From NCBI RefSeq assembly GCF_014282275.1, contig NZ_VFIA01000007.1, positions 62,001 to 126,000 of the forward strand: a stretch of 64,000 nt of DNA, read 5' to 3'. Below the pieces are notes generated by a model that worked only from the letters and a program-made list of their open reading frames with translations, searched no databases and was not told the origin of the DNA. A program made the translations under genes and the position numbers. The stretch's first letter is position 1. Every line of letters begins with the position of its first letter. The stretch comes from Spirosoma utsteinense (lineage in GTDB: Bacteria > Bacteroidota > Bacteroidia > Cytophagales > Spirosomataceae). Positions 27,120 through 36,972 of the stretch are shown one piece after another.

Positions 27120-27602
27120 ATGAAAAAAATAGCAACTTTAGTTTTATGCACCTTGGCCCTGTTTGCGGTCTACGCCTGCGATAACAGTATTGATAAGGTG
27201 TTTGATGATCAAACACTGATTGAGTTTCAGCCAGCGGTTTTGAACAGTAACGCCGTTGGCCGTACCTACCCGATCATTTCGAGCGGGAACAGCGTAACGG
27301 CCAACGCTACCGTAACGGCTCAGGTTAACCTGGTTGGCCGGCAACGCAGCAGCGACCTGACGGTACAGGTATTTCCTGATCCAACCAGCACCACAGCACC
27401 CACCAGTAGCTATACCCTCGCCAATGGTGGCAGTGTCGTGATTCCTGCTGGTATGAGTACAGGGACGCTGACGATGATGGTGGCCAGAGCTACAAGCGCA
27501 ACTGCCACCCTGGCTAACGTAGTACTTGTCATTGACAGTACCAGCGCTGACTTTAAACCAAGCCAGAACTACAAACGGATTGGATACTCTATCCGGCAAT
27601 AA
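27120..27602 (+). CDS. Small surface lipoprotein downstream of susCD (DUF4843-like)
   Basis: A 160-residue lipoprotein with lipobox AVYAC (Cys20). The remainder is beta-rich and Thr/Ala/Val-rich, with SSYTLANGGSVVIPAGMSTG and a C-terminal FKPSQNYKRIGYSIRQ. It resembles the small lipoproteins (DUF4843/DUF1735 type) that follow many susCD pairs and may bind ligand at the cell surface. Family assignment is tentative. It ends the transcription unit: a hairpin terminator follows at 27635. Confidence 0.82.
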   Translation: MKKIATLVLCTLALFAVYACDNSIDKVFDDQTLIEFQPAVLNSNAVGRTYPIISSGNSVTANATVTAQVNLVGRQRSSDLTVQVFPDPTSTTAPTSSYTLANGGSVVIPAGMSTGTLTMMVARATSATATLANVVLVIDSTSADFKPSQNYKRIGYSIRQ

Positions 27603-27634
27603 TTCTGCGTAATGCGGGGTAACCTGCCGTGTGA

Positions 27635-27682
27635 AACCTTCCGATGCTCGTTGTTAATACGGCGTATCGGAAGGTTTTTTTT
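27635..27682 (+). terminator. Intrinsic terminator of susCD set 1
   Basis: A stem formed by AACCTTCCGATG and its inverted copy CGTATCGGAAGGTT is followed directly by a run of eight or more T. It lies 33 bp after the lipoprotein stop. Confidence 0.85.
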
Positions 27683-27779
27683 GTACGACAAACGGGGAGA
27701 CCCATAGCTTACTTTCTACTTTTACTCGTTGTTGTCAAGTCCTCCATTACCACTCTGTCAATAACTCCCTCTTTTACCG

Positions 27780-28802
27780 ATGACAAACTATATCTGCTTT
27801 ATTTTTTTGCTTTGCTCGCTCATGGAGCCGATCGCTTCATCCGGACAGCCTATGCCCGGAAAAGCAATTGTTACGCCCCGCATGCGGGTGATCGTCGACA
27901 ACGACTTCAGTGGCGATCCCGACGGGCTGTTTCAGCTGGCTCATCTGTTGTTATCCCCGTCGGTCGAGATCAGCGCAATAATTGGCTCCCATCTTAAAGC
28001 AGGCGATGGTTTCGACAACTCCGCCATGCAGGCCGATAATGCCGCCCGGAAAGCCCGCGAACTCGTTCAGGTCATGGCCATAAAGACAAATATTCCTATA
28101 GTTGCCGGCTCTAATAAAGCAATGCCAAATGACAGCATACCCGTTGCCAGTGAAGCGGTAAACGTAATCATAAAGGAAGCAATGCGCACGGATACGCAAC
28201 TACCCTTATATGTGTTGTGCGGGGCCGGGCTCACCGAAATAGCCTCGGCTATTTTGAAGGCTCCGCAGATCGCCGACAAACTAACGCTGGTCTGGATTGG
28301 CGGCCCCGAATATCCCGATCTGGCGCTGCCACCACCCAACTATACAAACCCGGAGTATAACCTCAACATCGATATTGCAGCCGCCCGCGTCGTCTTCAAT
28401 AAAACCAGCATGCCTATCTGGCAGGTGCCCCGAAATGCTTATCGGCAGGCTCTGCTACCCTATTCCCAACTTCAGGTTCAGATCAGGCCACAAGGAAAAA
28501 CAGGCGCCTACCTGTGCAATGCCCTTGAGAGCCTGATGACCAGACTTACCCAATACAAACTGAACATCGGCGAAACCTATATTCTGGGTGATAGCCCGCT
28601 TGTTTTACTAACGGCATTGCAATCGTCCTTTGAGGCTGATCCTTCATCGAGCGAGTATGTCATCAGGCTGGCACCCAAAATCAATTCACTAGGGGCCTAT
28701 GAGTATTCTCCCGCTGGGCGTCCCATCCGGGTCTATACCCGAATCGATACCAGCCTGATGTTTACTGACTTTTTCGCTAAGCTTTCACTCATGAATCGAT
28801 AG
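27780..28802 (+). CDS. Secreted nucleoside hydrolase family protein
   Basis: A 340-residue protein with an N-terminal hydrophobic segment (MTNYICFIFLLCSL) that looks like a signal peptide. The body fits the inosine-uridine nucleoside hydrolase fold: VIVDNDFSGDPDGLFQLAHL near 37-56 replaces the usual DTDxGxDD calcium-binding start. The block NPEYNLNIDIAAARVVF near 190 corresponds to the C-terminal Asn/Asp ligand motif. The altered first motif (DNDFSGDPDG) is typical of the exported cytoplasmic-unlike subgroup, and activity toward nucleosides is inferred. It is separated from the SusCD operon by a terminator. The 479-bp stretch after it, up to the next SusC start, is very AT-rich and holds only a promoter-like box. 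Confidence 0.85.
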   Translation: MTNYICFIFLLCSLMEPIASSGQPMPGKAIVTPRMRVIVDNDFSGDPDGLFQLAHLLLSPSVEISAIIGSHLKAGDGFDNSAMQADNAARKARELVQVMAIKTNIPIVAGSNKAMPNDSIPVASEAVNVIIKEAMRTDTQLPLYVLCGAGLTEIASAILKAPQIADKLTLVWIGGPEYPDLALPPPNYTNPEYNLNIDIAAARVVFNKTSMPIWQVPRNAYRQALLPYSQLQVQIRPQGKTGAYLCNALESLMTRLTQYKLNIGETYILGDSPLVLLTALQSSFEADPSSSEYVIRLAPKINSLGAYEYSPAGRPIRVYTRIDTSLMFTDFFAKLSLMNR

Positions 28803-29225
28803 TGTATAGCAATAAAACAGGGCCATCGCCGGGCAAAATACAGACCAATATGTTTCTTTACGCTGGCTCCGACACTTCAGCAATACAATATATTATTTGG
28901 TCGCTCGATATTTCACTCAATTTAAGTAACCTTTTAAGATAAATAATATACACCATAATTCTTTCAGCTTTGTGACTCACTTGGAAAGTTTTCACTCGTA
29001 TTATTACTTATATTTTTTTACCCAAACACAACGCTATTAGTAGATTACTTCCTAGTATTATCCGTATTTTTACTCAAAAAGTATCATAAATAACCCATAT
29101 AAGGTGCTTTCCCAAAAGGAGTCACTTATTTTACGTCCATAATTTTTAAAGCCTATTTATTCTATTTACTGAAAAATATACATAATTTTCTTAGATATAT
29201 TTAATAAAAACATCATCTACACGCT

Positions 29226-29233
29226 TATCTTTG
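29226..29233 (+). promoter_or_regulatory. Putative -7 promoter box (TATCTTTG) of susC set 2
   Basis: TATCTTTG matches TAnnTTTG and lies 48 bp before the ATG at 29282. This is almost the same distance as for the first SusC gene. It would start the transcript downstream of an alternative TTG start at 29231, supporting 29282. The rest of 28803-29225 is AT-rich with no gene or structure that I can name. Confidence 0.5.
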
Positions 29234-29281
29234 TCGACTCATTTTATGGGTGTTTACAACTTTTATAATCTTTACTCACTT

Positions 29282-32200
29282 ATGCACAAAATTTTATTGG
29301 GCATCTGGTTTCTGTCACTACTGTTTTGCCTGCCCGCTTCGGGGCAGGATGTGACGGTAAGCGGCCAGGTCACTTCATCAGATGACGGCACCACACTTCC
29401 GGGTGTGAGTGTGCAGGTAAAAGGAACGAATCGGGGAACCATAACTGACGCTGACGGTCGATACCGCCTTAGCGTACAGCCCGATAATCGGTTGGTATTT
29501 AGTTTTATCGGGTTTGCGAGTCAGGAGTTTCCGGTAGGGAGCCAGGCGACGATCAATGTGAAGCTTACAGCAGGCGCTCAAAGCCTGGATGAGGTTGTAA
29601 TTACGGCTCAAGGCATCGAACGGGATAAACGGTCGCTAGGTTACTCAACACAGGAAGTTGGCGGTGCGCTAATCGCTCAGAAGTCGGAGCCAAACCTGCT
29701 GAACGCCTTACAGGGTAAGTTGGCCGGGGTTCAGATCAACGGGCAGAGTGGTGCGCCGGGTGCATCAACGAACATCAACATCCGGGGTATCACGTCGTTC
29801 AACGGTAGCAACCAACCCCTGATTGTGGTGGATGGTATTATCTTCAGCAACGATGTAAACGTGACAGGTAACACCCTGTTCCAGGCCCAATCGGCAAACC
29901 GTCTCGCCGACGTCAACCCCGAGAGTATTGAGTCGATCAATATTTTGAAAGGACCCGCTGCGGCTGTTCTTTATGGTTCGCGGGCGTCGGCCGGTGCTAT
30001 TATTATCACCACTAAAAATGGTAAGGGTAATAATAACAAGACGGAGGTGACGGTTACCTCGTCATATAACGTGCAGAATGTTTACGGCATACCCCCGTTT
30101 CAGAACGATTACGGCCAGGGTTCCAACAACCTTTACGTCAACAACTCGACCAACTCCTGGGGTTTACCGTTCGTTGGTGGCCCAACTTCCATCACGAACC
30201 TACAGGGCGAAACCCGGCCCTATCAGGCGTATCCTAACAACGTGCGGGATTTCTTCCGCCAGGGGTCTGTTCTGCAAAATACGGCCAACATTTCGGGCGG
30301 TGATGCGACGCGCAATTTCAATATCTCACTGGGCAACACAAGCCAGCAGGGTATTACCGACAACTCCAAATTTACCCGTTCAAACGTACAATTGGGTGGT
30401 GGTGCCAAACTTAACAACGGACTGAGCATCTCCGGAACGGGTACCTACGTACAGACGGTTCAGCGGGGCGCGGCCCTCGGTAACGGCGGTAGCGCTTACG
30501 GTCAAATTTCGCGGATTCCGCGGAGCTACGACCTGCCGAATGAGCCATTCCAGAACGCAAGCGGACAAAGTATTTACTTCCTGACCACGGCCAACAACCC
30601 AAACTGGTCGTTGCAGAACACGACCCTCGACAGCCAGGTCGACCGTTTCTTCGGTAACTTCACCCTCGGGTACGACGTCACCAAATGGCTGAACGTCACC
30701 TACCGGGTAACAGGCGATACGTACACTGACCGTCGGAAAGGTATCAGTAATATTGGTGCGGTTCGGGCACCACAGGGTGAAGTCATTCAGAATAACTTCT
30801 TCCGTTCGGAACTCAACGGAGACCTGCTGATCAATGCTAAAATCAATAAAGTGTTTCTGGAAGGGTTGAGTGCAAATCTGTTGTTGGGCAATAACATCAA
30901 CCAGCGCAAATTCCAGAACGCATCGGTCTATGGCGAACAGCTAACGATTCCGGGATTCCCCAACGTGTCGAACGCAGCCGTATTCACCCAGTCGGCCGAG
31001 TCGAGCCAGGTGCGCCGTCTGGTGGGTAACTACGCCCAATTGTCGCTGGCCTATAATAACTACCTGTTCCTGGAGTTATCAGGCCGCGCTGACCAATCGT
31101 CGACCTTACCCGTTGCTAACAACACCTACTTCTATCCAGCGGCCTCAGTCAGTTTCGTACCTACCGATGCGTTCAAGGTCCAGTCGGATGTACTCTCGTA
31201 TGCTAAGGTTCGGGCCAGCGTTGCCCGGGTAGGCCGCGACGCTGATCCATATCTGCTGAACTCGGTGTATACGAAGTCATCGTTCGGGAATAACGTAGCC
31301 GCGGTCAACTTCCCCGTATCCTTCGGTGGCAGCAGTGTTCCGGGTTTCGCCATTGACAGCCGGATTGGTAACCAAGGGCTGACACCTGAATTTGTGACCT
31401 CGACGGAGGTGGGTCTGAACCTTGGTTTCTTCAACAACCGCCTGAGCATTGATGCAGCCTACTTCAACACCCGCTCTACCAATCAGATCTTCAACGTTTC
31501 GGTATCCCCATCATCGGGTTACGACACGCGGACGACCAACGTGGGTGAGTTGCAGAACCGGGGTATTGAACTGGTCCTGTCAGCAACGCCAATCCGGTCA
31601 AACGGCTTCAAATGGGATGTCAACCTGAACTTCACCCGCATCCGGAACAAGGTTGTTTCGATTGCACCGGGTGTTCTTCAGTCAGGTATAACCGGTGATG
31701 GCTTCATTGGTATTACGCCGTCGATCGTGCAGGGTCAGCCATACGGCGTTATTGTTAGTTCGGCGAACCCACGGGTTCAGAATACCGACATCAACAACAA
31801 GGCAACGTACGACGCATCGGGTCAATACGTAGGTCAGTTGATCATCAATCCAACCTCGGGCCAGTTTGCCCCGGTTATTGCTGGCCAGCCCCTATCGAAC
31901 CCCAATTCGAACTGGACAGCGGGTCTGACCAACACATTCTCGTATAAAGGTTTCACGCTGTCGGCGCTGGTCGATACCCGTCAGGGTGGCCAGTTGTTCT
32001 CATTCGCTGCCGTCGATTACCGCAGTACGGGGTCGTTATCGGTAACAGGCATCGACCGCGATCAGCCACGCATCCTGCCGGGTGTTATCCAGAACGCCGA
32101 CGGCACATTCAGGCCAAATAACATCCAGCTGTCAGCGCAGGGCTACTGGCAGGGGCTGGGTGGACTGGCGTCAGAAGCATCGGTATTTGATGCAACGGTT

Positions 32201-32434
32201 TACCGCCTGCGGGAGGTAGCCCTGAATTACACACTACCCAAGAGCATTATCGGACATACGCCGTTCGGTGGCATCTCGGTTGGGGTGAGTGGTCGGAACC
32301 TGTACTTCTACGCGCCTAATTACTACGCCGATCCTGAGGTGAACACGCAGGGTGCCGGTAACATTCAGGGCCTCGACCTGAGCGGTCCGCCTAACACGCG
32401 TAACTACGGTGTCAACGTGCGGCTTACTTTCTAA
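29282..32434 (+). CDS. SusC/RagA-family TonB-linked outer membrane protein
   Basis: A 1050-residue SusC-type transporter. I start it at ATG 29282 because that gives a clean signal peptide (MHKILLGIWFLSLLFCLPAS) that aligns with the other SusC; the frame extends 17 codons upstream but through a promoter-like box. The CarboxypepD_reg domain has LPGVSVQVKGTNRGTITDAD, and the plug has INIRGITSFNGSNQPLIVVD and SIESINILKGPAAAVLYGSR. The barrel ends GVNVRLTF. The SusD partner follows after 26 bp. Plug and barrel differ from the first SusC, so ligands probably differ. Confidence 0.95.
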   Translation: MHKILLGIWFLSLLFCLPASGQDVTVSGQVTSSDDGTTLPGVSVQVKGTNRGTITDADGRYRLSVQPDNRLVFSFIGFASQEFPVGSQATINVKLTAGAQSLDEVVITAQGIERDKRSLGYSTQEVGGALIAQKSEPNLLNALQGKLAGVQINGQSGAPGASTNINIRGITSFNGSNQPLIVVDGIIFSNDVNVTGNTLFQAQSANRLADVNPESIESINILKGPAAAVLYGSRASAGAIIITTKNGKGNNNKTEVTVTSSYNVQNVYGIPPFQNDYGQGSNNLYVNNSTNSWGLPFVGGPTSITNLQGETRPYQAYPNNVRDFFRQGSVLQNTANISGGDATRNFNISLGNTSQQGITDNSKFTRSNVQLGGGAKLNNGLSISGTGTYVQTVQRGAALGNGGSAYGQISRIPRSYDLPNEPFQNASGQSIYFLTTANNPNWSLQNTTLDSQVDRFFGNFTLGYDVTKWLNVTYRVTGDTYTDRRKGISNIGAVRAPQGEVIQNNFFRSELNGDLLINAKINKVFLEGLSANLLLGNNINQRKFQNASVYGEQLTIPGFPNVSNAAVFTQSAESSQVRRLVGNYAQLSLAYNNYLFLELSGRADQSSTLPVANNTYFYPAASVSFVPTDAFKVQSDVLSYAKVRASVARVGRDADPYLLNSVYTKSSFGNNVAAVNFPVSFGGSSVPGFAIDSRIGNQGLTPEFVTSTEVGLNLGFFNNRLSIDAAYFNTRSTNQIFNVSVSPSSGYDTRTTNVGELQNRGIELVLSATPIRSNGFKWDVNLNFTRIRNKVVSIAPGVLQSGITGDGFIGITPSIVQGQPYGVIVSSANPRVQNTDINNKATYDASGQYVGQLIINPTSGQFAPVIAGQPLSNPNSNWTAGLTNTFSYKGFTLSALVDTRQGGQLFSFAAVDYRSTGSLSVTGIDRDQPRILPGVIQNADGTFRPNNIQLSAQGYWQGLGGLASEASVFDATVYRLREVALNYTLPKSIIGHTPFGGISVGVSGRNLYFYAPNYYADPEVNTQGAGNIQGLDLSGPPNTRNYGVNVRLTF

Positions 32435-32460
32435 TTACCTATTTTCTATTGATCGATTCC

Positions 32461-33921
32461 ATGAAGACCATATATAGAAGTGCTGTTCTGATGCTGCCAT
32501 TACTGGCCAGTTTAGGAAGCTGCTCCAAATACCTTGATGTCAACGTAACGCCTAACAACCCCACGGTTGTACCGCCTTCGGTGTTACTGCCAACCGTTCA
32601 GGTTGGTACTGCTTTTGCCAATGCCAATGAACTGAATCGCTTTGCGTCGACGATCATGCAGCAGCTGGCCGGAGCCGCCAACAGCCCGGCTACCTACGAC
32701 ATCTACCAGACCAATGGTGCCGATTTTGGCAACCAGTGGCGGTTTGAGCTGTATGGCGGTGCACTGGTGAATGCGCAGCAGATCATCACCATCGCTACGG
32801 CCTCCAACTCACCCGCCTATACGGGTATTGCCAAGATCATGAAGGCCTACGACTTTGCCATGACAACCGATGTTTGGGGCGATATCCCCTACTCGCAGGC
32901 ATTGCAGGGCGAAGCGGCTCCGCAACCCCGCGTTGATAAACAGGAGGATATTTACAAAGGCAACCAGGCACAAAACATTCAGAGTCTGTTTGACCTGGTG
33001 CGCGAAGGATTGGCCGATCTCGATAAAACGTCCACGACGGTACCGGGCAACGACGATGTGATTTATAAGGGTAACCTCGTAAAATGGCGTCAGGCGGGCA
33101 ATACCTTGCTCCTGAAATTAGCCAACACCATCAGCCGGAAAGAGCCCGCGTTGGCCAAACAGGTGATCGATCAGGTAATCACGTCAGGTCAGTACATTAA
33201 GTCGAACGCCGACGACCTCAACGTTACCTTTGGTGCGTCGGTTGGTAGCCGCGACCCCCGTTATGAATACACGGTGGTTAGCTCGTTCCGAGATGATATT
33301 ATTCTGAGCACCCGCTACCTGAACCTGTTGCAGAACCTGAAAGACCCCCGTTTGGCAACGTTCTTCACGAAGCCTGCGGCTAACTATGTAACGCGCGATA
33401 ACGGCGAGCGGGGTACCCTGCCGGCCGTAGCCACCTGGTCGCGCTACGGCCCGTATGTAACGGGTGCCAATGGCGAAGGACCAGTGCGATTACTGACTAA
33501 TTTCCAGCGGGCGTTCATTCTGGCCGAGTCGGCTCTGACGCTGAAGACTGCCGGTGACCCACAAGCGCTCTATACCGAAGGTATCCAGGCGTCGATGGCC
33601 CTGGCCGGTCAGACACCGGCTCAGATCGATGCCTACCTGGCCGCCAACCCCAGTGTGGCTACCTTGACAGGTACCGATGCCCAGAAACTGGAACAGATCA
33701 TTACCCAGAAATACATTGCCTTCACCGGGAATGGTCTGGAACTGTGGAACGACTGGCGCCGGACGGGTTACCCAACGCAGTTACCCGCCCAGAATGCAGC
33801 TGGTATCGATGCAACACGTCCGGTTCGAGCTGTTTATATCTCGACAGAGAACGAACGGAACCCCAACTTCGAAAATCCAGCTCCCCAGTCCAACGTAAAA
33901 GTCTGGTGGGATGTCGACTAG
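32461..33921 (+). CDS. SusD/RagB-family lipoprotein (SusD-like 2 group)
   Basis: A 486-residue lipoprotein from ATG 32461, preferred over an upstream TTG because it gives a proper signal with lipobox LGSC. After the Cys comes SKYLDVNVTPNNPTVV, then TPR-like helices with IMKAYDFAMTTDVWGDIPYS, the hallmark of the SusD-like group (PF12771 type). The C-terminus has ITQKYIAFTGNGLELWNDW and NPNFENPAPQSNVKVWWD. It forms the surface lid for the preceding SusC. It belongs to a different SusD subfamily from the protein at 25565. Confidence 0.94.
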   Translation: MKTIYRSAVLMLPLLASLGSCSKYLDVNVTPNNPTVVPPSVLLPTVQVGTAFANANELNRFASTIMQQLAGAANSPATYDIYQTNGADFGNQWRFELYGGALVNAQQIITIATASNSPAYTGIAKIMKAYDFAMTTDVWGDIPYSQALQGEAAPQPRVDKQEDIYKGNQAQNIQSLFDLVREGLADLDKTSTTVPGNDDVIYKGNLVKWRQAGNTLLLKLANTISRKEPALAKQVIDQVITSGQYIKSNADDLNVTFGASVGSRDPRYEYTVVSSFRDDIILSTRYLNLLQNLKDPRLATFFTKPAANYVTRDNGERGTLPAVATWSRYGPYVTGANGEGPVRLLTNFQRAFILAESALTLKTAGDPQALYTEGIQASMALAGQTPAQIDAYLAANPSVATLTGTDAQKLEQIITQKYIAFTGNGLELWNDWRRTGYPTQLPAQNAAGIDATRPVRAVYISTENERNPNFENPAPQSNVKVWWDVD

Positions 33922-33952
33922 TCACCACACTCACTTTATTCCAGCAAATCGC

Positions 33953-34468
33953 ATGAAACTCACATTCATAAAAGGATTTCTACTGGCAACCCTGGCAGTA
34001 GCTTCTGTTTCCTGTAAGGACGACCTTCAATACGGGCCGCTCGTTCGGGACAACCGCCCGGCAGTTCCGGTAACGTTTTCGAACGCAGTAACCTACGGTG
34101 GTAACCCGTTCATTGAGGTTTCTCAGGCCGGAGCAGCGCCAACGATCACGTTTACCCTCTCGATTCCAGCCAGTACAGGACGGACCATTAGGGAAATCAC
34201 CACCGTAGCAGGGGGCGGTACGGGGGTCAACGCAGCATCGCTGAACACGGCTGCGGCCAAGATCAACACAGCCCCTATTGCGGGTAACGGAACAACGGCT
34301 ACATTCACAATGTCGCTGGCTGCCTTCCGGACCAAGTTCCCAACGGTGCCGGCCACGCCGACTGCCGCCGGGTTGGCTCCCCGCGAGATCGCTTTTATCT
34401 TCCTTGTCACGCTGGATGATAACACCCAGATTGTTACGCAGCAGGTACGAGCGCGTGTTCTGGCTTAA
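33953..34468 (+). CDS. Small surface lipoprotein downstream of susCD set 2
   Basis: A 171-residue lipoprotein from ATG 33953 with signal MKLTFIKGFLLATLAVASV and lipobox VSC. An ATG at 33911 in the same frame would add 14 residues before the signal and overlap the SusD end. The mature part is Thr/Ala/Val-rich and beta-like (ISLMV-type strands), with FRTKFPTVPATPTAAG and a C-terminal strand ending QVRARVLA. I recognise no precise family. It occupies the same place as the lipoprotein at 27120 and is probably an accessory ligand-binding protein. Confidence 0.8.
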   Translation: MKLTFIKGFLLATLAVASVSCKDDLQYGPLVRDNRPAVPVTFSNAVTYGGNPFIEVSQAGAAPTITFTLSIPASTGRTIREITTVAGGGTGVNAASLNTAAAKINTAPIAGNGTTATFTMSLAAFRTKFPTVPATPTAAGLAPREIAFIFLVTLDDNTQIVTQQVRARVLA

Positions 34469-34487
34469 CGATCCTGATCGTACAGAC

Positions 34488-34519
34488 AAAAAGCCCTCTG
34501 AGCAATCGGAGGGCTTTTT
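34488..34519 (+). terminator. Intrinsic terminator of susCD set 2
   Basis: AAAAAGCCCTC pairs with GAGGGCTTTTT around a short loop 20 bp after the lipoprotein stop, ending in a T-run. The symmetric A and T tracts make it potentially bidirectional. Confidence 0.85.
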
Positions 34520-34647
34520 CTTTACGTAATGAATGGACAAAAAGCGAATAAAACGGTTATCTTATCAGTAAAGTACGGGGATGCTGAGGTTTGCCTTTTT
34601 ACCAGTGCATACCCTACTAATTGACTTGTACACCTGATCCGCTATTG

Positions 34648-35706
34648 ATGATGAATTCCCGAATTGCCGGTGTTGGCCATTACCTGCCCGACCGGATTGT
34701 TCCCAACGAGGAGATCGCCCCCGGAATGGACGTGAGCAGTGCCTGGATTGAAGAGCGTACCGGCATCCGCGAACGGCGGTTTGCCAAAGCAGGTGAAGAA
34801 ACGCCTACGACGATGGGGGCCATTGCCGCCCGCATCGCTATTGAACGGGCGGGCATCACACCCAACGAAATCGATTTCATTGTGTTTGCCACCATGAGCG
34901 CCGATTATTTAGTTCCGGGTTGTGGCGTGTTGTTGCAGCGCGAACTGGAAATCACCCAGACCGAAATTGGTGCCCTCGATATCCGCAATCAGTGTTCAGG
35001 ATTTCTGTACGCCCTGTCGGTAGCCGACAAGTTCATCAAAACCGGCACCTACCGCAATATTCTGGTTGTGGGGGCCGAGCGCCAGTCGTGTAACCTCGAT
35101 TTTTCGGCGCGTGGCCGTGATGTGGCCATGCTCTTTGCCGATGGTGCCGGTGCCGTCGTGCTACAGCCAGCCAGCCAGCCCGACCAGGGCATTCTGTCGA
35201 CCCACCTGCATGCCGACGGTACCCATGCCGAAGAATTATCGATCATCAATCCAGGCAGCCACGGTAAGTATCATTTCAAAAAATACAAACCGCAGTACCT
35301 CAACGCCGAAAACGATTTCGTGCATAAGAACGATGGCCCGTTTGAGCCGGGGTATTTGTACACAGGTGTATTTAAAGGATTTCTGGTCATCAAGAAAGCA
35401 TTCGAGAAGTTTCCGGCCGTTATCCGCGAAGCTGCCTGCGCCAACCGCCTTACAACCGATAGCATCGACCTGTTTGTCTTGCACCAGGCCAACCTACGTA
35501 TTCTGGAGTACGTACAGCGCACGATGAACATTCCCGACGAAAAGCTCTGGAACAATATTCAGCACTACGGCAATACCACTTCAGCTTCGGTTCCTATTGC
35601 CCTCAGCGAACTTTGGGAAGCGGGTAAAATTCAGGAAGGACAGCTACTTTGCCTGGCTGCGTTCGGCAGTGGCTTTACCTGGGCGTCGGCGCTGATTCGC
35701 TGGTAA
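34648..35706 (+). CDS. fabH: 3-oxoacyl-[ACP] synthase III family protein (FabH-like)
   Basis: A 352-residue thiolase-fold ketosynthase. Two ATG codons lie in tandem at 34648 and 34651; the frame extends upstream to a TTG without conservation. The catalytic triad of KAS III is visible: Cys116 in DIRNQCSGFL, His in VLHQANLRIL, and Asn in HYGNTTSASVP. It lies directly upstream of a MaoC-type hydratase rather than in a fab operon. It could therefore be a dedicated synthase rather than the housekeeping FabH. Length is slightly above the usual 320 residues. Confidence 0.9.
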   Translation: MMNSRIAGVGHYLPDRIVPNEEIAPGMDVSSAWIEERTGIRERRFAKAGEETPTTMGAIAARIAIERAGITPNEIDFIVFATMSADYLVPGCGVLLQRELEITQTEIGALDIRNQCSGFLYALSVADKFIKTGTYRNILVVGAERQSCNLDFSARGRDVAMLFADGAGAVVLQPASQPDQGILSTHLHADGTHAEELSIINPGSHGKYHFKKYKPQYLNAENDFVHKNDGPFEPGYLYTGVFKGFLVIKKAFEKFPAVIREAACANRLTTDSIDLFVLHQANLRILEYVQRTMNIPDEKLWNNIQHYGNTTSASVPIALSELWEAGKIQEGQLLCLAAFGSGFTWASALIRW

Positions 35707-35778
35707 ATTTACCGAACGATCGGGTGAGTGCAGGCGTGAATCAGTACTTTCGTCTTTCTCTTTTTACTCATAGCACGC

Positions 35779-36183
35779 ATGGAAGTTGGAGATACATTTA
35801 CTTACCGCTATCATTTCTCACAGGAGAATGTCAACACGTTTGCGGAACTGACCGGCGACGACAACCCGCTTCACCTGGATGCGGACTATGCGGCCACCAC
35901 GCCTTTTAAACGGCCCATCATGCATGGCATGCTGAGCGCAAGCGTATTTGCGCGGGTATTTGGCCGAAATTTTGGAGGGACGGGGGGCGTACATCTGTCG
36001 CAGTTACTGGAATTTGTCCGGCCCATGTATCCCGACACGGACTATGAAGCCCGTTTCGAGTGTAAAAGCATCGATACCAGACGCCACACGGCCGAAATCA
36101 CCTGTACGGTAATCGACCCTGCCACCGGCAAAGCGACCCTGCGCGGGACGGGCGTTGTGCTTCACAAAGAGATGTTTGTGTGA
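35779..36183 (+). CDS. MaoC-like (R)-specific enoyl-CoA hydratase
   Basis: A 134-residue single hot-dog-domain protein. The hydratase motif is complete: FAELTGDDNPLHLDADYA near 23-40 supplies the catalytic Asp and His, and FKRPIMHGMLSASVFARV follows. It probably hydrates trans-2-enoyl-CoA, or enoyl-ACP, to the (R)-3-hydroxyacyl form. It lies 72 bp downstream of the FabH-like gene on the same strand, so both may act on the same acyl chain. The stop is followed by a convergent gene. Confidence 0.9.
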   Translation: MEVGDTFTYRYHFSQENVNTFAELTGDDNPLHLDADYAATTPFKRPIMHGMLSASVFARVFGRNFGGTGGVHLSQLLEFVRPMYPDTDYEARFECKSIDTRRHTAEITCTVIDPATGKATLRGTGVVLHKEMFV

Positions 36184-36218
36184 GATTGTTCGTCGCCGAC
36201 ATCTACCGACAGTCCGTG

Positions 36219-36950
36219 TCAGGTGAGGATGAGCTTCACGCAGGCTACCCCTACCCCAATTGCCAGCAGATACCGCAGCGTGGGCACGGCAAAGCGATGG
36301 CTTCCAAAATAGCCACCCAGTAGTCCACCAGCGAAAGCGGCTGCAATCCAGCTATACAGCGACGGGTCGGGCGCGTAGCCCTTACTCAGCAACCCGAACA
36401 GGCCCGACAGGGAGTTGACAAAAATAAACAGCGCGGAGGTGGCGGCAACCTCCTTCAGCCGTGCCCAGCGCAACAGCAGCATCAACGGGCTTAGAATGAT
36501 CCCCCCCCCAATACCGATCATGCCGGACAGCAAGCCAATGACCCCGCCCGTCACCAGACCTGCACCCAGGGGTACCGACCTGGTCTCCTCCTCCTGGCCA
36601 CGGATGGTCCAGACGAGCCGGACAACCACCAGCAACAGGCAGGCCGCCAGCAGCTGCCGGTAGAGCGTATCACTCAACGGAATTTTAGCGCCAAGGAATG
36701 CCAGCGGTACGCTGGCCACGGCAAACGGCCAGAATTTCTCCCATTTAAAATAACCCGCCCTATAAAACTGGATGAAGGAAACTGTTGAGACAAACAGATT
36801 CAACAAGAGCGCCGATGGTTTCAGCAACATCGGCGCGACCCCGAACAGCGCCATCGTAGCCAAATACCCACTGGCCCCACCATGTCCGACGGATGCATAC
36901 ACAAAACCAACCGCGAAGAGGCAGATCAGAAAAATAAATGGGTAATCCAT
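36219..36950 (-). CDS. TauE/SafE-family sulfite exporter-like membrane protein
   Basis: A 243-residue inner-membrane protein with about seven or eight hydrophobic segments. The N-terminal GFVYASVGHGGASGYLATMA and the internal repeat GVIGLLSGMIGIGGGIILSP carry the paired Gly-rich motifs of the TauE/SafE family. Members export sulfite, sulfoacetate or other small organosulfur anions, and the substrate here is unknown. The gene starts 22 bp after the stop of the CoA-binding protein gene, so the two are probably one transcript. Confidence 0.92.
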   Translation of the reverse strand: MDYPFIFLICLFAVGFVYASVGHGGASGYLATMALFGVAPMLLKPSALLLNLFVSTVSFIQFYRAGYFKWEKFWPFAVASVPLAFLGAKIPLSDTLYRQLLAACLLLVVVRLVWTIRGQEEETRSVPLGAGLVTGGVIGLLSGMIGIGGGIILSPLMLLLRWARLKEVAATSALFIFVNSLSGLFGLLSKGYAPDPSLYSWIAAAFAGGLLGGYFGSHRFAVPTLRYLLAIGVGVACVKLILT

Positions 36951-36972
36951 ACAGTAAATAGGCGGTGACTGA

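Noticed and set aside
28803-29225. A riboswitch or small RNA upstream of the second SusC
   Set aside because: The stretch is AT-rich with no recognisable aptamer motif or stable stem-loop structure by inspection.
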